Below are positions 16,334-25,140 of a DNA stretch of 54,496 nucleotides, in pieces. Location: NCBI GenBank assembly GCA_001793095.1, contig MGHG01000015.1, positions 1 to 54,496 of the forward strand, in the 5' to 3' direction. Numbering within the stretch: the first letter of the stretch is position 1; the number at the start of each line of letters is the position of its first letter. A program made the position numbers and the translations under genes. Below the pieces are notes generated by a model. It saw nothing but the letters and a program-made list of their open reading frames with translations. It was not told the origin of the DNA and ran no database searches. This stretch comes from Candidatus Woesebacteria bacterium RIFCSPLOWO2_01_FULL_39_23 (GTDB taxonomy: Bacteria; Patescibacteriota; Microgenomatia; UBA8517).

Positions 16334-17734
16334 ATGAATAAAAAAGCTTTTGTTTCACTTTTCTTTTCTTCCGATAAGTTACAGGTAGTAAAGCTGTCTG
16401 CTGCTAGGAAAAAAGTGGAAACTTTTGCGACTATCGACCTTCCCAATGGGCTTATTGTAAATCATGAAGTAAAAGATACAGATGCTTTAGGAGGAATCTT
16501 AAAGAAACTGTGGTCTAAATTGCATCTTAGAGAAAAGAGTGTCGGAATAGTTGTACCTGAGTTTTCAACCTTCATTAAAGGTATGAATATGCCGAAGCTT
16601 GAAGGAGATGAGCTGGACGAGGCAGTCCGTTGGCACGCTGAAGAATTCTTGCCGATTGATCCGAAGGAAATGATAGTAGACTGGAAAATAATCGGCAGCG
16701 ACGCATTCGAATACCAGGTGCTTTTGGTAGCTATAAAGGAGTCGATATTAGCAGGTTATGTTAATGCAGCAGCAAGCGCGGGATTATATCCGTTGGTTGT
16801 TGAAACACCTTCGATCTCGCTTGCCAGAGTAGCCAATACTCCACAGGCAAAAATAATTCTCTATACTGCTTTTGATGAAATAATACTTGTGTTAACAGTC
16901 AGCGAAAAAGTGATAACCAGTTCGGTTTTATCCTATGACAATGCGACAGAGGTAATAAGTACGGTTAACAGGATGATGCATCATTACAAGGATTTGAATA
17001 TCGAAAGTATTTATGTCGGGGGAGTAGGAATAAATACGGATTTTCTAAATGACTTAGGGCAAAAAAGCGGAGTTAAGCTCGAAAAAATTAGTGTTCCCGT
17101 CAGTGGTATGACAGCTGATGATGTTCAAAGGTATATAGTTCCAGTATCACTTCAATTTAAAGACCCGGCGGAACCGGTTTCTGCTGCTACTATTAATTTG
17201 CTGCCCGAGCCGGTTGTCAAAAAGTATGAGAAGAAGCGCCTTAACCTTCAAATTTGGAGTTTACTTATGCTGGTTACTTTAATGGTTGTAGCTTCCTTTT
17301 TGACGACACTCGGATCATATATTTATATGACCCAGCAAATATCGAGCCAGAAATCAAAGGTAGTAAATGTTGTTACAGCAAATACTAAAAACAAAGACGC
17401 ATCAATGAAGATTAAGGCGGTTAATGACAATACGGATAAGGTTATGAAAATTTTGTCACTAAGTACACCTCCCCAAGAGGCATTTAACGCTATTTATAAA
17501 TCTAAGCCTGCTGGCGTTACACTCAGCAGTTACCGTGTTGATTTGGAAAAAAATACAATTTCAATTGCCGGAATTTCTGCAACCCGCGACGATTTAATAG
17601 CCTTTAAACAGGAGATTGAGAAAAGCGGAGTTTTCGGAAAAGTTACCCTTCCCTTAGCTGCATTTGAAGTTCAAAACGATCTTAATTTTTCCTTAAATTT
17701 TACGTATTTAAATCCGAGTGCGGTTAAAAAATGA
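16334..17734 (+). CDS. pilM: PilM-PilN fusion, type IV pilus alignment subcomplex
   Basis: 466 residues. Residues 1-295 are PilM, an actin-like ATPase-fold protein (SLFFSSDKLQVVKL at the start, AVRWHAEEFLPIDP in the middle). Next comes NLLPEPVVKKYEKKR, the cytoplasmic PilN peptide that normally binds PilM. A single membrane helix (about 305-330) and a PilN periplasmic-type domain (340-466) follow. In most bacteria pilM and pilN are separate genes; here they are one polypeptide. Start ATG 16334 has AAGGTG seven bases upstream. The pilO-like gene follows 28 bases later. Confidence 0.85.
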   Translation: MNKKAFVSLFFSSDKLQVVKLSAARKKVETFATIDLPNGLIVNHEVKDTDALGGILKKLWSKLHLREKSVGIVVPEFSTFIKGMNMPKLEGDELDEAVRWHAEEFLPIDPKEMIVDWKIIGSDAFEYQVLLVAIKESILAGYVNAAASAGLYPLVVETPSISLARVANTPQAKIILYTAFDEIILVLTVSEKVITSSVLSYDNATEVISTVNRMMHHYKDLNIESIYVGGVGINTDFLNDLGQKSGVKLEKISVPVSGMTADDVQRYIVPVSLQFKDPAEPVSAATINLLPEPVVKKYEKKRLNLQIWSLLMLVTLMVVASFLTTLGSYIYMTQQISSQKSKVVNVVTANTKNKDASMKIKAVNDNTDKVMKILSLSTPPQEAFNAIYKSKPAGVTLSSYRVDLEKNTISIAGISATRDDLIAFKQEIEKSGVFGKVTLPLAAFEVQNDLNFSLNFTYLNPSAVKK

Positions 17735-17762
17735 TCCTTCGATAAAGTTTACGAATAATAAT

Positions 17763-18404
17763 ATGGATAAAAAACGAGAAAATACGCAGATAAAAGAAGA
17801 CAAGACAGAAGTAGCTAAAAATACCATGCTTAATGAAACTATGAAGCCGGAGAGGGCTAAGAAAATTTCAAAATCAAAAGGGAAATCTTTCCCTGTTTTT
17901 GCCTTCGTTGGTGTGCTTATTTTAGCTCTGATGACTTTAACGGTTATTATTTTGTCTTCATTAGACTCCAAGGCGCAGGAGCTGAAAAAACTTAGAAACG
18001 AAGCACTCGACGCTCAAGCTAGCTCGAGAGTTGAAAAGGAGGATTTGGATATAAAATCTATCCAGGAAAATGTCGAAAAAATCAACTCGCTTTTTCCCAA
18101 TGAAACAGGACTTGTTAATTTTGTAAGAGAAATAGAAAAAATGAAGGAAGGCGGAGTTGTTAAGGGAATTTCTTTTGTCAGTCAGGACGCAGTTCGGGAT
18201 AAGAATAAATATTTGGGCATACCATTTGTAATAGACATGGAAGGGAGTTGGGAAAGTATCGATTTGGCACTTCAAGGTATCGAAAAATTACCTTATTTGG
18301 TTCGGACAATTACAGTTGAAGCGAGGGTAAGTGAGGGAGGGGGTGTAAACTTTAAGTACGGAGGTTTTATTTATGTCGATGAAAGCCTTGCAAAAAATAG
18401 ATAA
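17763..18404 (+). CDS. pilO: PilO-like pilus assembly protein
   Basis: 213 residues. A charged cytoplasmic N-terminus of about 45 residues precedes one membrane helix (FPVFAFVGVLILALMTLTVI). A coiled coil follows (SSLDSKAQELKKLRNEALDA), then a ferredoxin-like domain typical of PilO (INSLFPNETGLVNFVREIEK, with a GSWESIDLALQGIEKLPYLV strand-helix). The position directly after PilMN supports it. The frame is open from a GTG at 17718 inside pilMN, but ATG 17763 is preferred. Confidence 0.78.
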   Translation: MDKKRENTQIKEDKTEVAKNTMLNETMKPERAKKISKSKGKSFPVFAFVGVLILALMTLTVIILSSLDSKAQELKKLRNEALDAQASSRVEKEDLDIKSIQENVEKINSLFPNETGLVNFVREIEKMKEGGVVKGISFVSQDAVRDKNKYLGIPFVIDMEGSWESIDLALQGIEKLPYLVRTITVEARVSEGGGVNFKYGGFIYVDESLAKNR

Positions 18405-18609
18405 ATTTTATGTAGTTTTTATCCTGTCAATGGTCGTGATGGGGATATTTCTGATTTATACATTCAGGTCAATTTTTACGTCGGTAACGACCTCAGGGGA
18501 TGTGGAAACAAAGGTTACTGAAGCAGAGCTTCGCATTGATAGGGAGAAATTGGGGAATGTTCTAAAAAGTTATAATGAAAGAAAGATTGTTCCCCTCGAG
18601 ATAAGATGA
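18373..18609 (+). CDS. Small single-span membrane protein of the pilus operon
   Basis: 78 residues: a short basic N-terminus, one membrane helix (YVVFILSMVVMGIFLIYTF) and an amphipathic/coiled C-terminal segment ending LGNVLKSYNERKIVPLEIR. It overlaps the end of the pilO-like gene by 32 bases and precedes a pilin gene, so it is translationally coupled to the pilus operon. Not similar enough to PilP to be named; it may be the third member of a minimal PilN-O-P-type membrane ring. Confidence 0.65.
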   Translation: MSMKALQKIDKFYVVFILSMVVMGIFLIYTFRSIFTSVTTSGDVETKVTEAELRIDREKLGNVLKSYNERKIVPLEIR

Positions 18610-18653
18610 TAAAGTTAATTGGTAGTAGGTAGAAAGTAGAATGAATTAAGGGT

Positions 18654-19136
18654 ATGCAAAATTCCAAATACATTATACATAATACAACATACCGGGCGTT
18701 TACATTTATCGAGATGCTTTTGGTAATGAGTATTATCGGGATTTTGGCAACTGTCATGGTTGTCGTTGTTAACCCTGCACACCAGCTTGCAAAAGCTAGG
18801 GATACGCAACGCGAAACCGATATATATTCAATAGTTGCTACCATTCAGCAATATGCAGCCGAACATGGCGGAACTTTCCCTGATACCGATGGTGATCCGG
18901 ACACCAGTAATTTCCCGACAACATTAACTTGTATCGGAACAGGTGGAGGTTGCTTCAACTTAGCGGGTGCTGGAGACGGAACAGATTCTATAGTGCCGAC
19001 TTATGTTGCATCTCTTCCGAAAGATCCGAAAATAGGAAGCACTGAGGATAGCGGTTACTTAATCATGGTTGATGCTAATAAGCATCTCACAGCCTCCGCT
19101 TCAGGCGAAACAAAAACAATAACCTTGACAAAATAA
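18654..19136 (+). CDS. Type IV prepilin (probable major pilin)
   Basis: 160 residues. Prepilin signal YRA/FTFIEMLLVMSIIGILATVMVVV with Glu at +5; the residue before the cut is Ala rather than Gly, which is tolerated in some pilins. The conserved helix continues with NPAHQLAKARDTQRETDIYSI, a hallmark of CPR and Gram-positive PilA-like proteins. The head has a Cys pair (TCIGTGGGCF) and the terminal strand seen in pseudopilin-type heads. It closes the pilMN-pilO operon; the gap before it is 44 bases. Confidence 0.87.
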   Translation: MQNSKYIIHNTTYRAFTFIEMLLVMSIIGILATVMVVVVNPAHQLAKARDTQRETDIYSIVATIQQYAAEHGGTFPDTDGDPDTSNFPTTLTCIGTGGGCFNLAGAGDGTDSIVPTYVASLPKDPKIGSTEDSGYLIMVDANKHLTASASGETKTITLTK

Positions 19137-19152
19137 CAGAACTATATTCCTC

Positions 19153-19180
19153 TTGCATTACAAAACTTCCATCTTATAAT
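19153..19180 (+). promoter_or_regulatory. Promoter upstream of the M23-like secreted protein
   Basis: TTGCAT at 19153-19158, a 16-base spacer and TATAAT at 19175-19180; the gene starts 30 bases further at 19210. Confidence 0.5.
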
Positions 19181-19209
19181 ACAACTAGATAACCTACCCG
19201 GATACTTAA

Positions 19210-21579
19210 ATGAAAACCGGTTGTACATTTAAACTCTTCTTATTTTTATTTTCATTCGGATTAATACTATTAAAATCATCAAGCCCTGCTGCAGCACAAT
19301 CCTGTACTGATAGCGACGGACTGGATCCTTTTCAAAAGGGTAGTGTTCAAACATCGAATGAAACTGTCAGCGATTATTGTATTGCTGATAACACGGTAGT
19401 TGAATTTTATTGTGACAATGTTACGCGAAGATCGCTTAATGCTGGCTGTGGGGCTGAAGTTGATACTACACTTTGTTTTAACGGCGAATGCTGTGGTTGG
19501 ACTAATGCACTGTGTACAGAGGACAGTGATTGTTGCGTAAATTTAACTTGTCAAAGTGGAGTGTGTCGTCCACCGGAGAATAATATTGTTCTTGTTGAAG
19601 CATATGGACGGAGTTGTTATTCCTATTGCCAAGGATTGGGTTTTTCGCATTGCGTGAGCGTAGGAACGGATCCCGAGGCTTCAAACGGAATGGTTTATCA
19701 CTACGGTTTCCAGCAAAATGCATGTGAATTGTATTCGGATTACCGCGCATCATGCAATACCGTACTTTATGATAATTTATATTCCTGCGGTGGTCGTGAA
19801 GCGGATTGGGCATATTGTAACTGCGGTGGTTCCATTCCTTTCCCGACACCAACATTAACACCGACACCGACTTTAACTCCCACTCCTTCTCCGATTCCTA
19901 CACCGCTTCCGACTATACTACCACCGCTTTCATTTCTCGACTTGCCTTGGGATTATGCAAGTAAGGGAAAAACCTTTAGTGAAGCTGCTTTAGCTATTAA
20001 CTCTTATTTCGATCACGAATATCCGTTATTAAGTACAATTTTAGTAGAATCCCCTGAATCGAGAGACAACTTGACTACTTTTAGAGGAGAGTTTAGGTCT
20101 GCGCTTAAATATTCTTCTCATGATGGTTATGATTACGGAAGCAAAGCCGGGACAAAAAAAGACGAACCTATACTTGCCCCATTTAGCGGTTACGCGATTT
20201 ATAAAAATGATTGTGGTGCGTGCGGTAATGCAATACTCATAGATCACGATAATCATTATCAAACCAGGTATTATCATTTGCAGAAAGAAGGTTTGGTGAC
20301 AAATAGTACTACTTCAGCTGTGTTTGTCAATAAAGGCCAACAACTAGGTAAAGTTGGCTATTCGGGCAATGTCTCTCCGGCCGGTGAGAAAGGGGCACAT
20401 CTGCATTTTATGATTATTGAAGATAAAAATCGTGATGGGAATTTTGAAGATAATATTCCTGACGGAATTACGGATCCCTTCGGCTGGCAAAGTGCAGAAA
20501 TTGATCCCTGGCCAATTTATAATTTTACGTATAAAGGAATACAACGGACGGGGAATTTCAGTAATTACCTTTTTATAAAACCCATCGCTAATTTATCAAA
20601 AGAATTTACTGCCAACGGTGGTTTTTTTGATCTTGAACATCTAAGTCTTACGTTTCCTGAAGGTGCCAGGGATAGTACTTACATTGTAGATGCAGCTTAT
20701 GCACCGATTGCTAGATACTCTACAGAAATAGAATCTATTGATGCAAACTTTTTAATTACAGCAAAAGATACTCTAGGTAATCTGATCTCAACTTTTTTTA
20801 AACCCTTTACAATTACAATTGATTTCAGTACAAGTATACTATCGAATTATAAAGCCGGAACATTTTCAATGTACTCAAGTGAGGATGGAGTAAGTTGGAA
20901 TAAAGAAAATACCGTAGTTGATATGACAACTAAAAAAGCAACAACTGAAGTGAATCATATGAGTTATTTTTCTTTAATGGCGGAGAGGATTGATACGACA
21001 CCCCCCATTACGGAAGCACTATTAATTGGAGAAAAAGGTGAGGATGGTTGGTATAGAAGCGATGTTAATCTGATATTACTTACTCAGGATGGAGAAGGTT
21101 TGGGGGTAGATTATACCTTGTACAGAATAGTAGATGATGATTGGGGTGAATATAAAGAACCAATAATATTTACAGAAGAGGGAGAATATAAAGTAGAATT
21201 TTATTCTGTTGATAAGGATGAGAATATTGAAGAAACAAGGCTGGTAGAATTTAATATAGATAAGACATTTCCAGCGCTTACTCTCTTAGTAGAACCGTTG
21301 ATACTTTGGCCGCCGGATGGAAAAACGATAGATATAAATATTTCAGGAAGTGTTATTGATAATTACTTTAAAAATGTAGTTTTTACAGTGGAAGATGAGT
21401 ATAATGAAATTGAGCCAATAATTGCCAACTTTGGTGATATTATAAAACTTGAAGCAAGCAGAAAGGGGAAAGATTTGGACGGCAGGAAGTATGAGATAAA
21501 GGTCGACGCATTCGATTTAGCCGGAAATTCGTCTGCATCGGGTGCAGCAGTATTAGTGCCGCATGATCAAAGTAACTAA
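19210..21579 (+). CDS. Secreted multidomain protein with M23 (LytM) peptidase domain
   Basis: 789 residues. A signal peptide (about 1-29, ending PAAAQS) precedes a Cys-rich N-terminal region with disulfide-knot pattern CCGWTNALCTEDSDCC. A Pro/Thr linker follows (about 212-240). The M23-type domain then has HDGYDYGSKAG (His304, Asp308) and GAHLHF (His-x-His near 397-399), the zinc ligands of LytM-like endopeptidases. The C-terminal 350 residues are Ig-like or Big-type beta modules (DTTPPITEALLIGEKGEDGW, DNYFKNVVFTVEDEYNE). It could cut peptidoglycan of the cell itself or of a host. It follows the pilus operon and overlaps the next gene by 17 bases. Confidence 0.8.
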   Translation: MKTGCTFKLFLFLFSFGLILLKSSSPAAAQSCTDSDGLDPFQKGSVQTSNETVSDYCIADNTVVEFYCDNVTRRSLNAGCGAEVDTTLCFNGECCGWTNALCTEDSDCCVNLTCQSGVCRPPENNIVLVEAYGRSCYSYCQGLGFSHCVSVGTDPEASNGMVYHYGFQQNACELYSDYRASCNTVLYDNLYSCGGREADWAYCNCGGSIPFPTPTLTPTPTLTPTPSPIPTPLPTILPPLSFLDLPWDYASKGKTFSEAALAINSYFDHEYPLLSTILVESPESRDNLTTFRGEFRSALKYSSHDGYDYGSKAGTKKDEPILAPFSGYAIYKNDCGACGNAILIDHDNHYQTRYYHLQKEGLVTNSTTSAVFVNKGQQLGKVGYSGNVSPAGEKGAHLHFMIIEDKNRDGNFEDNIPDGITDPFGWQSAEIDPWPIYNFTYKGIQRTGNFSNYLFIKPIANLSKEFTANGGFFDLEHLSLTFPEGARDSTYIVDAAYAPIARYSTEIESIDANFLITAKDTLGNLISTFFKPFTITIDFSTSILSNYKAGTFSMYSSEDGVSWNKENTVVDMTTKKATTEVNHMSYFSLMAERIDTTPPITEALLIGEKGEDGWYRSDVNLILLTQDGEGLGVDYTLYRIVDDDWGEYKEPIIFTEEGEYKVEFYSVDKDENIEETRLVEFNIDKTFPALTLLVEPLILWPPDGKTIDINISGSVIDNYFKNVVFTVEDEYNEIEPIIANFGDIIKLEASRKGKDLDGRKYEIKVDAFDLAGNSSASGAAVLVPHDQSN

Positions 21580-22084
21580 AAATAATAAATCTCTATTATT
21601 TGGTTTGGTAATCCTACTGTTAATAGTCGTTTGGGTTTACCTTACAAGAGCTAACAAACCAACGGTAAGTACAGTATTTACTACTAGTCCTACTCCTATT
21701 TCTACTAGTCAGAACCTGAAAACTTTTAAGTCATCAGAGATAATGGATTTTACAATTGAGACGCCACGAGATTACCAGGTGGTAGAAAAATATGGCTTAG
21801 CAACTTTAACGTCGTCGAAAGGTAAAATAATAATTTCCCAGAACGCAACAAACTACGACAATTTGTCTGATTTTTTAAAAGATAATCGAGGCACTTCATA
21901 TACTAATATAACTAATAAAAGATATTTAAATATAAATAATTTAGAAAGTGTTAGTGGTTTTATTGGTGAAGAGAAAATTTACTTCATTTATGTAGATTAT
22001 ACCGTTTATTTGATTAGCTCTAAAACAGGAGCTCTTTTCTCCGATCTTGATCAAATCGCCCAATCCTTCCGCTACACTCCGTAG
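21563..22084 (+). CDS. Membrane-anchored hypothetical protein
   Basis: 173 residues, function not recognised. One N-terminal membrane helix (LLFGLVILLLIVVWVYL), a Thr/Ser/Pro linker with TTSPTPIST, then a globular domain of about 110 residues facing outside. That domain has alternating beta strands ending FSDLDQIAQSFRYTP, similar in layout to PsbP-like or DUF-type surface lipoprotein heads. It overlaps the end of the M23-like gene by 17 bases, which argues for coupled translation and joint function at the envelope. Its stop lies within the first palindrome of the cluster described next. Confidence 0.6.
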   Translation: MIKVTKNNKSLLFGLVILLLIVVWVYLTRANKPTVSTVFTTSPTPISTSQNLKTFKSSEIMDFTIETPRDYQVVEKYGLATLTSSKGKIIISQNATNYDNLSDFLKDNRGTSYTNITNKRYLNINNLESVSGFIGEEKIYFIYVDYTVYLISSKTGALFSDLDQIAQSFRYTP

Positions 22085-22216
22085 TGTAACTATCTTACAA
22101 AGATATAATTTAGTGGATGATTTTGTACTTTACACTACATCACTACGTAGTGATGTAGTGAACATAAAAATATGAATCGGGAAGATAAAATCTACATCTC
22201 AACGTTGAGATGTAGA
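22073..22216. repeat. Cluster of three palindromes
   Basis: TACACT-CCGT-AGTGTA at 22073-22088. A perfect 28-base palindrome at 22133-22160 whose left half is CACTACATCACTAC. A perfect 26-base palindrome at 22191-22216 whose left half is TCTACATCTCAAC. The two large ones share CTACATC/GATGTAG arms, and the first shares ACTAC/GTAGT letters. They have no loop, so they form cruciforms or protein sites rather than ordinary terminators. The rest of 22085-22375 is AT-rich and without an ORF. Confidence 0.8.
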
Positions 22217-22375
22217 AAACTTTGAGATTGCAAGAAGTGATAAGGGTTTGGATGTAGGAGTATTTGATTTCGGTGGGGGTAAAAAGATATAATTCAATAC
22301 AGTAACAATTAAGCCCGAGAGAATGAACATTTTACCTTACGTAAACTTTAACCTTTACTAACTCCAATTCCGTCT

Positions 22376-23422
22376 ATGCTTCTTTTTAATAAAAAACACA
22401 TTAAAGAAATCGACGGACACAACTTAATAGCATACATAAGTGATAAAAAAGTTGGGCTTGAAGGGTATATTGCGATCCATAGAAAAAATTCCTCACATCC
22501 ATCTTTTGGTGCAACTCGTCTTTGGAACTATTCATTAAATGACGATGCAATAAAAGAGGCTCTCAGACTCTCGAGGGCGATGTCTTATAAATCAGCTCTG
22601 GCAGGTTTACCTTGCGGAGGAGGAAAAGCCGTTCTGATGTCTAAAAAAGATGCGTTCACTCATAGAAAAGAATATTTAAAATCTTATGCTAAAAAAGTAA
22701 ATTTGCTGGGTGGAAATTTTATAACCGGGTCGGACGTTGGGATAACCAGAGACGATGTGATGTTGATGAGAAAAGTAAGCCCGTATTTTGTCGGTGTAAA
22801 AACCAATCCGGAGAAATTTACTGCAATGGGCCTTTTATATGGATTGGAAACTTGCCTTTTAAGTGTTTTTGGTTCGGAAGATTTAGCCAATCGATCGTTT
22901 GCCATTCAAGGGGTAGGGAAGATTGGTACCGAATTTTTGAAACTGATTTATTCTAAGGCCAAGGAAATTTATGTTGCAGATATAGATACACTTAGAGTCG
23001 GGGAGATTAAAAAGATGTTTCCGGGCGTAATAGTAGTAACTCCACAGGAAATTCATAAAGTTGCGGTTGATATTTTTTCTCCTTGTGCATTAAGTAATTG
23101 TATCAACCATCGTAATGTTGCCGAGCTAAAGTGTAAGGCAATTGTGGGTGGAGCGAATAATCAGTTGGAAAATTCAAGTATAGGGAGTTTATTGCATAGA
23201 ATTGGAATAGTGTATGCGCCTGATTATGTTGTTAACGCGGGGGGACTAATTAGTGTTTACGATGAATATGAATACGGTAATACAAGAGTAAAAAGAGTTG
23301 AGGAGAGAATTCATAATATCAAAAAAACTTTGAAAAAGATATTAGACGAAAGCAAAAGGGAGAAAGTTCCTACAAATATTGTCGCCGACACAATGGCAAA
23401 AGAGATAATTGCGAGTTATTGA
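22376..23422 (+). CDS. Glu/Leu/Phe/Val dehydrogenase family protein (leucine-dehydrogenase-like)
   Basis: 348 residues. NAD(P)-dependent oxidative deamination of an amino acid is the family reaction. The catalytic Lys region reads LPCGGGKAVL and the substrate-binding Asp region GSDVGITRDDVMLM. The Rossmann motif FAIQGVGKIGTEF, then ADIDTLRV, is close to Leu/Phe dehydrogenases (Leu-DH usually has LPYGGGKAVI), and the 350-residue length fits these rather than the 420-450-residue glutamate enzymes. It stands alone. The intergenic space upstream contains the palindrome cluster, but no convincing promoter hexamers were found. Confidence 0.85.
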   Translation: MLLFNKKHIKEIDGHNLIAYISDKKVGLEGYIAIHRKNSSHPSFGATRLWNYSLNDDAIKEALRLSRAMSYKSALAGLPCGGGKAVLMSKKDAFTHRKEYLKSYAKKVNLLGGNFITGSDVGITRDDVMLMRKVSPYFVGVKTNPEKFTAMGLLYGLETCLLSVFGSEDLANRSFAIQGVGKIGTEFLKLIYSKAKEIYVADIDTLRVGEIKKMFPGVIVVTPQEIHKVAVDIFSPCALSNCINHRNVAELKCKAIVGGANNQLENSSIGSLLHRIGIVYAPDYVVNAGGLISVYDEYEYGNTRVKRVEERIHNIKKTLKKILDESKREKVPTNIVADTMAKEIIASY

Positions 23423-23433
23423 TTTAATAATAA

Positions 23434-23895
23434 TTAATCGGATGGTGGAGGATAGTCAGGATATGCTTCAATTCTAGATATTATAGGTTCTGTTGCATTT
23501 GTAACAATAGTTTCAAAATAAAAGACTTGTCCAATTTTCAGATTAATAGGACCGCCCCTTAAAGATGTATAAGTATCCGTTAATACAAAAATAGACTTTT
23601 TGTTTAAATTCATATCACTGGCAGTTGGGGGCGTGTTTGCTTCATTTCCGACTACACGTATATTAAATCTAATGGAATCGACATCTTTAAAACCTATACC
23701 TAATCCTGTTAATACATTTCCTTTGCCTTCAAGTACATCAGGGAAATGTGGATCCTTAAATACGACATCATCACTTAAGATTTCTCCTAATGTATTAAAA
23801 TCTTTTAAAGATATTAAATCGAACGATTTAACAGCAATCTCTTCAGATGGTGTATATTTACGTTTCTCTCCTGAAATATCATTTTCCGTCGTCAT
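23434..23895 (-). CDS. SnoaL/NTF2-like fold protein
   Basis: 153 residues. The segment YTPSEEIAVKSFDLISLKDFNTLGEILSDDVVFKDPHFPDVLEGKG is the usual start of an NTF2/SnoaL-like alpha-beta barrel, where a helix is followed by a metabolite-cavity strand and a DPHFP turn. The C-terminal strands (GQVFYFETIVTNATEPIISRIEAYPDYP) complete the sheet. Such proteins may be small isomerases, hydrolases or binding proteins; no catalytic set can be named. Convergent with the dehydrogenase gene (11-base gap) and divergent from the MFS gene. Confidence 0.6.
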   Translation of the reverse strand: MTTENDISGEKRKYTPSEEIAVKSFDLISLKDFNTLGEILSDDVVFKDPHFPDVLEGKGNVLTGLGIGFKDVDSIRFNIRVVGNEANTPPTASDMNLNKKSIFVLTDTYTSLRGGPINLKIGQVFYFETIVTNATEPIISRIEAYPDYPPPSD

Positions 23896-23972
23896 GTCTA
23901 GTGAAGTATATGGTGGTTGATGGTATTTTACAAATAAATTGCTTCAGGATAAAATGAATATTACTTATATAA

Positions 23973-25136
23973 ATGAAAAAACGAGCTTTCACTTTTCTTT
24001 TTATAACTGTCTTTATAGATTTTTTATCTTTCGGTATAATTTTTCCTCTTCTTCCTTACTATGTTGAAAGTTTTGGCGCTTCAGCATTAACGATCGGACT
24101 TATTGCGGGCTCGTTTTCGTTTATGCAGTTTATTTTTTCACCCGTTTGGGGAAGAATTTCAGATAAAGTAGGACGGAAACCTATAATTTTAATCAGTTTG
24201 TTGGGGACGAGTATTTCACTTGTAGGTTTCGCTCTTGCCCCAAGTATTTTTTGGTTGTTTGCGACCCGAATATTAGCTGGGTTTTTTACAGCGGCATCTC
24301 TTCCGACAACGTATGCTTATGTGGCTGATTTAACCGCAGAAAAAGAGAGAGCAGAAAAATTCGGAATGTTGGGGGCTGCATGGGGATTAGGTTTTGTGTT
24401 CGGGCCTGCATTTGGCGGAATATTAAGCAAAATTTCTCCAGCTACACCTTTTTTTGTGGCTGCCGGAATTGCTTTTATTAATTTCTTATTAACGACAGTT
24501 TTTCTTCCGCAGTCAAAACCAAAGGAATCTCTAGAAATAGTTAGCAAAGGTCGTTTATTCGATTTAGCAAGAGTTACTAAACATTTGCAGGGTGACGTCG
24601 GGAATTTATTTATTATCTTTTTTATAGTTGCTTTTGCGCTGTCAGGTCTGGAAATAGTTTTTCCTCTTTTTGCAAAGGAAAAATTCAATTTTAACGAAAC
24701 TAATATCGGTTTTTTCTTTACATTAATTGGTGTTGTAGTAGGAGTTACTCAAGGAGTATTGGTCGGAAAGGCAGTAAAACGTTTTGGGGAGTTTAAAACT
24801 ATCACTATTGCACATGTTTGTATGATTGTAGGTTATTCTGCGTTAAGTCTGTCTCCAAACTTGGTTTTTTTAGTCTTATCCGCAATAATTCTGGCAGCCG
24901 GAATTGCACTCAACGAGCCTTCTCTTGCCGCATTAATCAGTCAAAGAAGTAAAGAGGCTCAAGGCACAACACTCGGAGCAACGTGGTCTTTTGATTCTTT
25001 GGCACGTATTATTGGACCTGCTTTTGCGGGGTTTTTATTCGGTAGTGTTTCTTCCCGAGCTCCCTTTTTCAGTAATTCGCTAATGTTAATATTTTCGATT
25101 TATGTTTTAAAGATTTATGCTTCAAAAGAAAGATAA
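23973..25136 (+). CDS. MFS multidrug/tetracycline-type efflux transporter
   Basis: 387 residues with 12 predicted membrane helices. MFS motif A is GRISDKVGRKPIILI between helices 2 and 3. Motif C-like GLGFVFGPAFGG in helix 5 marks drug/H+ antiporters (DHA1, TetA-like). A central cytoplasmic loop (SKPKESLEIVSKGRLF) separates the two halves. The substrate is unknown. It ends five bases before the ATG of the E1-like gene, so it may be transcribed with the following two genes. Confidence 0.88.
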   Translation: MKKRAFTFLFITVFIDFLSFGIIFPLLPYYVESFGASALTIGLIAGSFSFMQFIFSPVWGRISDKVGRKPIILISLLGTSISLVGFALAPSIFWLFATRILAGFFTAASLPTTYAYVADLTAEKERAEKFGMLGAAWGLGFVFGPAFGGILSKISPATPFFVAAGIAFINFLLTTVFLPQSKPKESLEIVSKGRLFDLARVTKHLQGDVGNLFIIFFIVAFALSGLEIVFPLFAKEKFNFNETNIGFFFTLIGVVVGVTQGVLVGKAVKRFGEFKTITIAHVCMIVGYSALSLSPNLVFLVLSAIILAAGIALNEPSLAALISQRSKEAQGTTLGATWSFDSLARIIGPAFAGFLFGSVSSRAPFFSNSLMLIFSIYVLKIYASKER

Positions 25137-25140
25137 AAAG

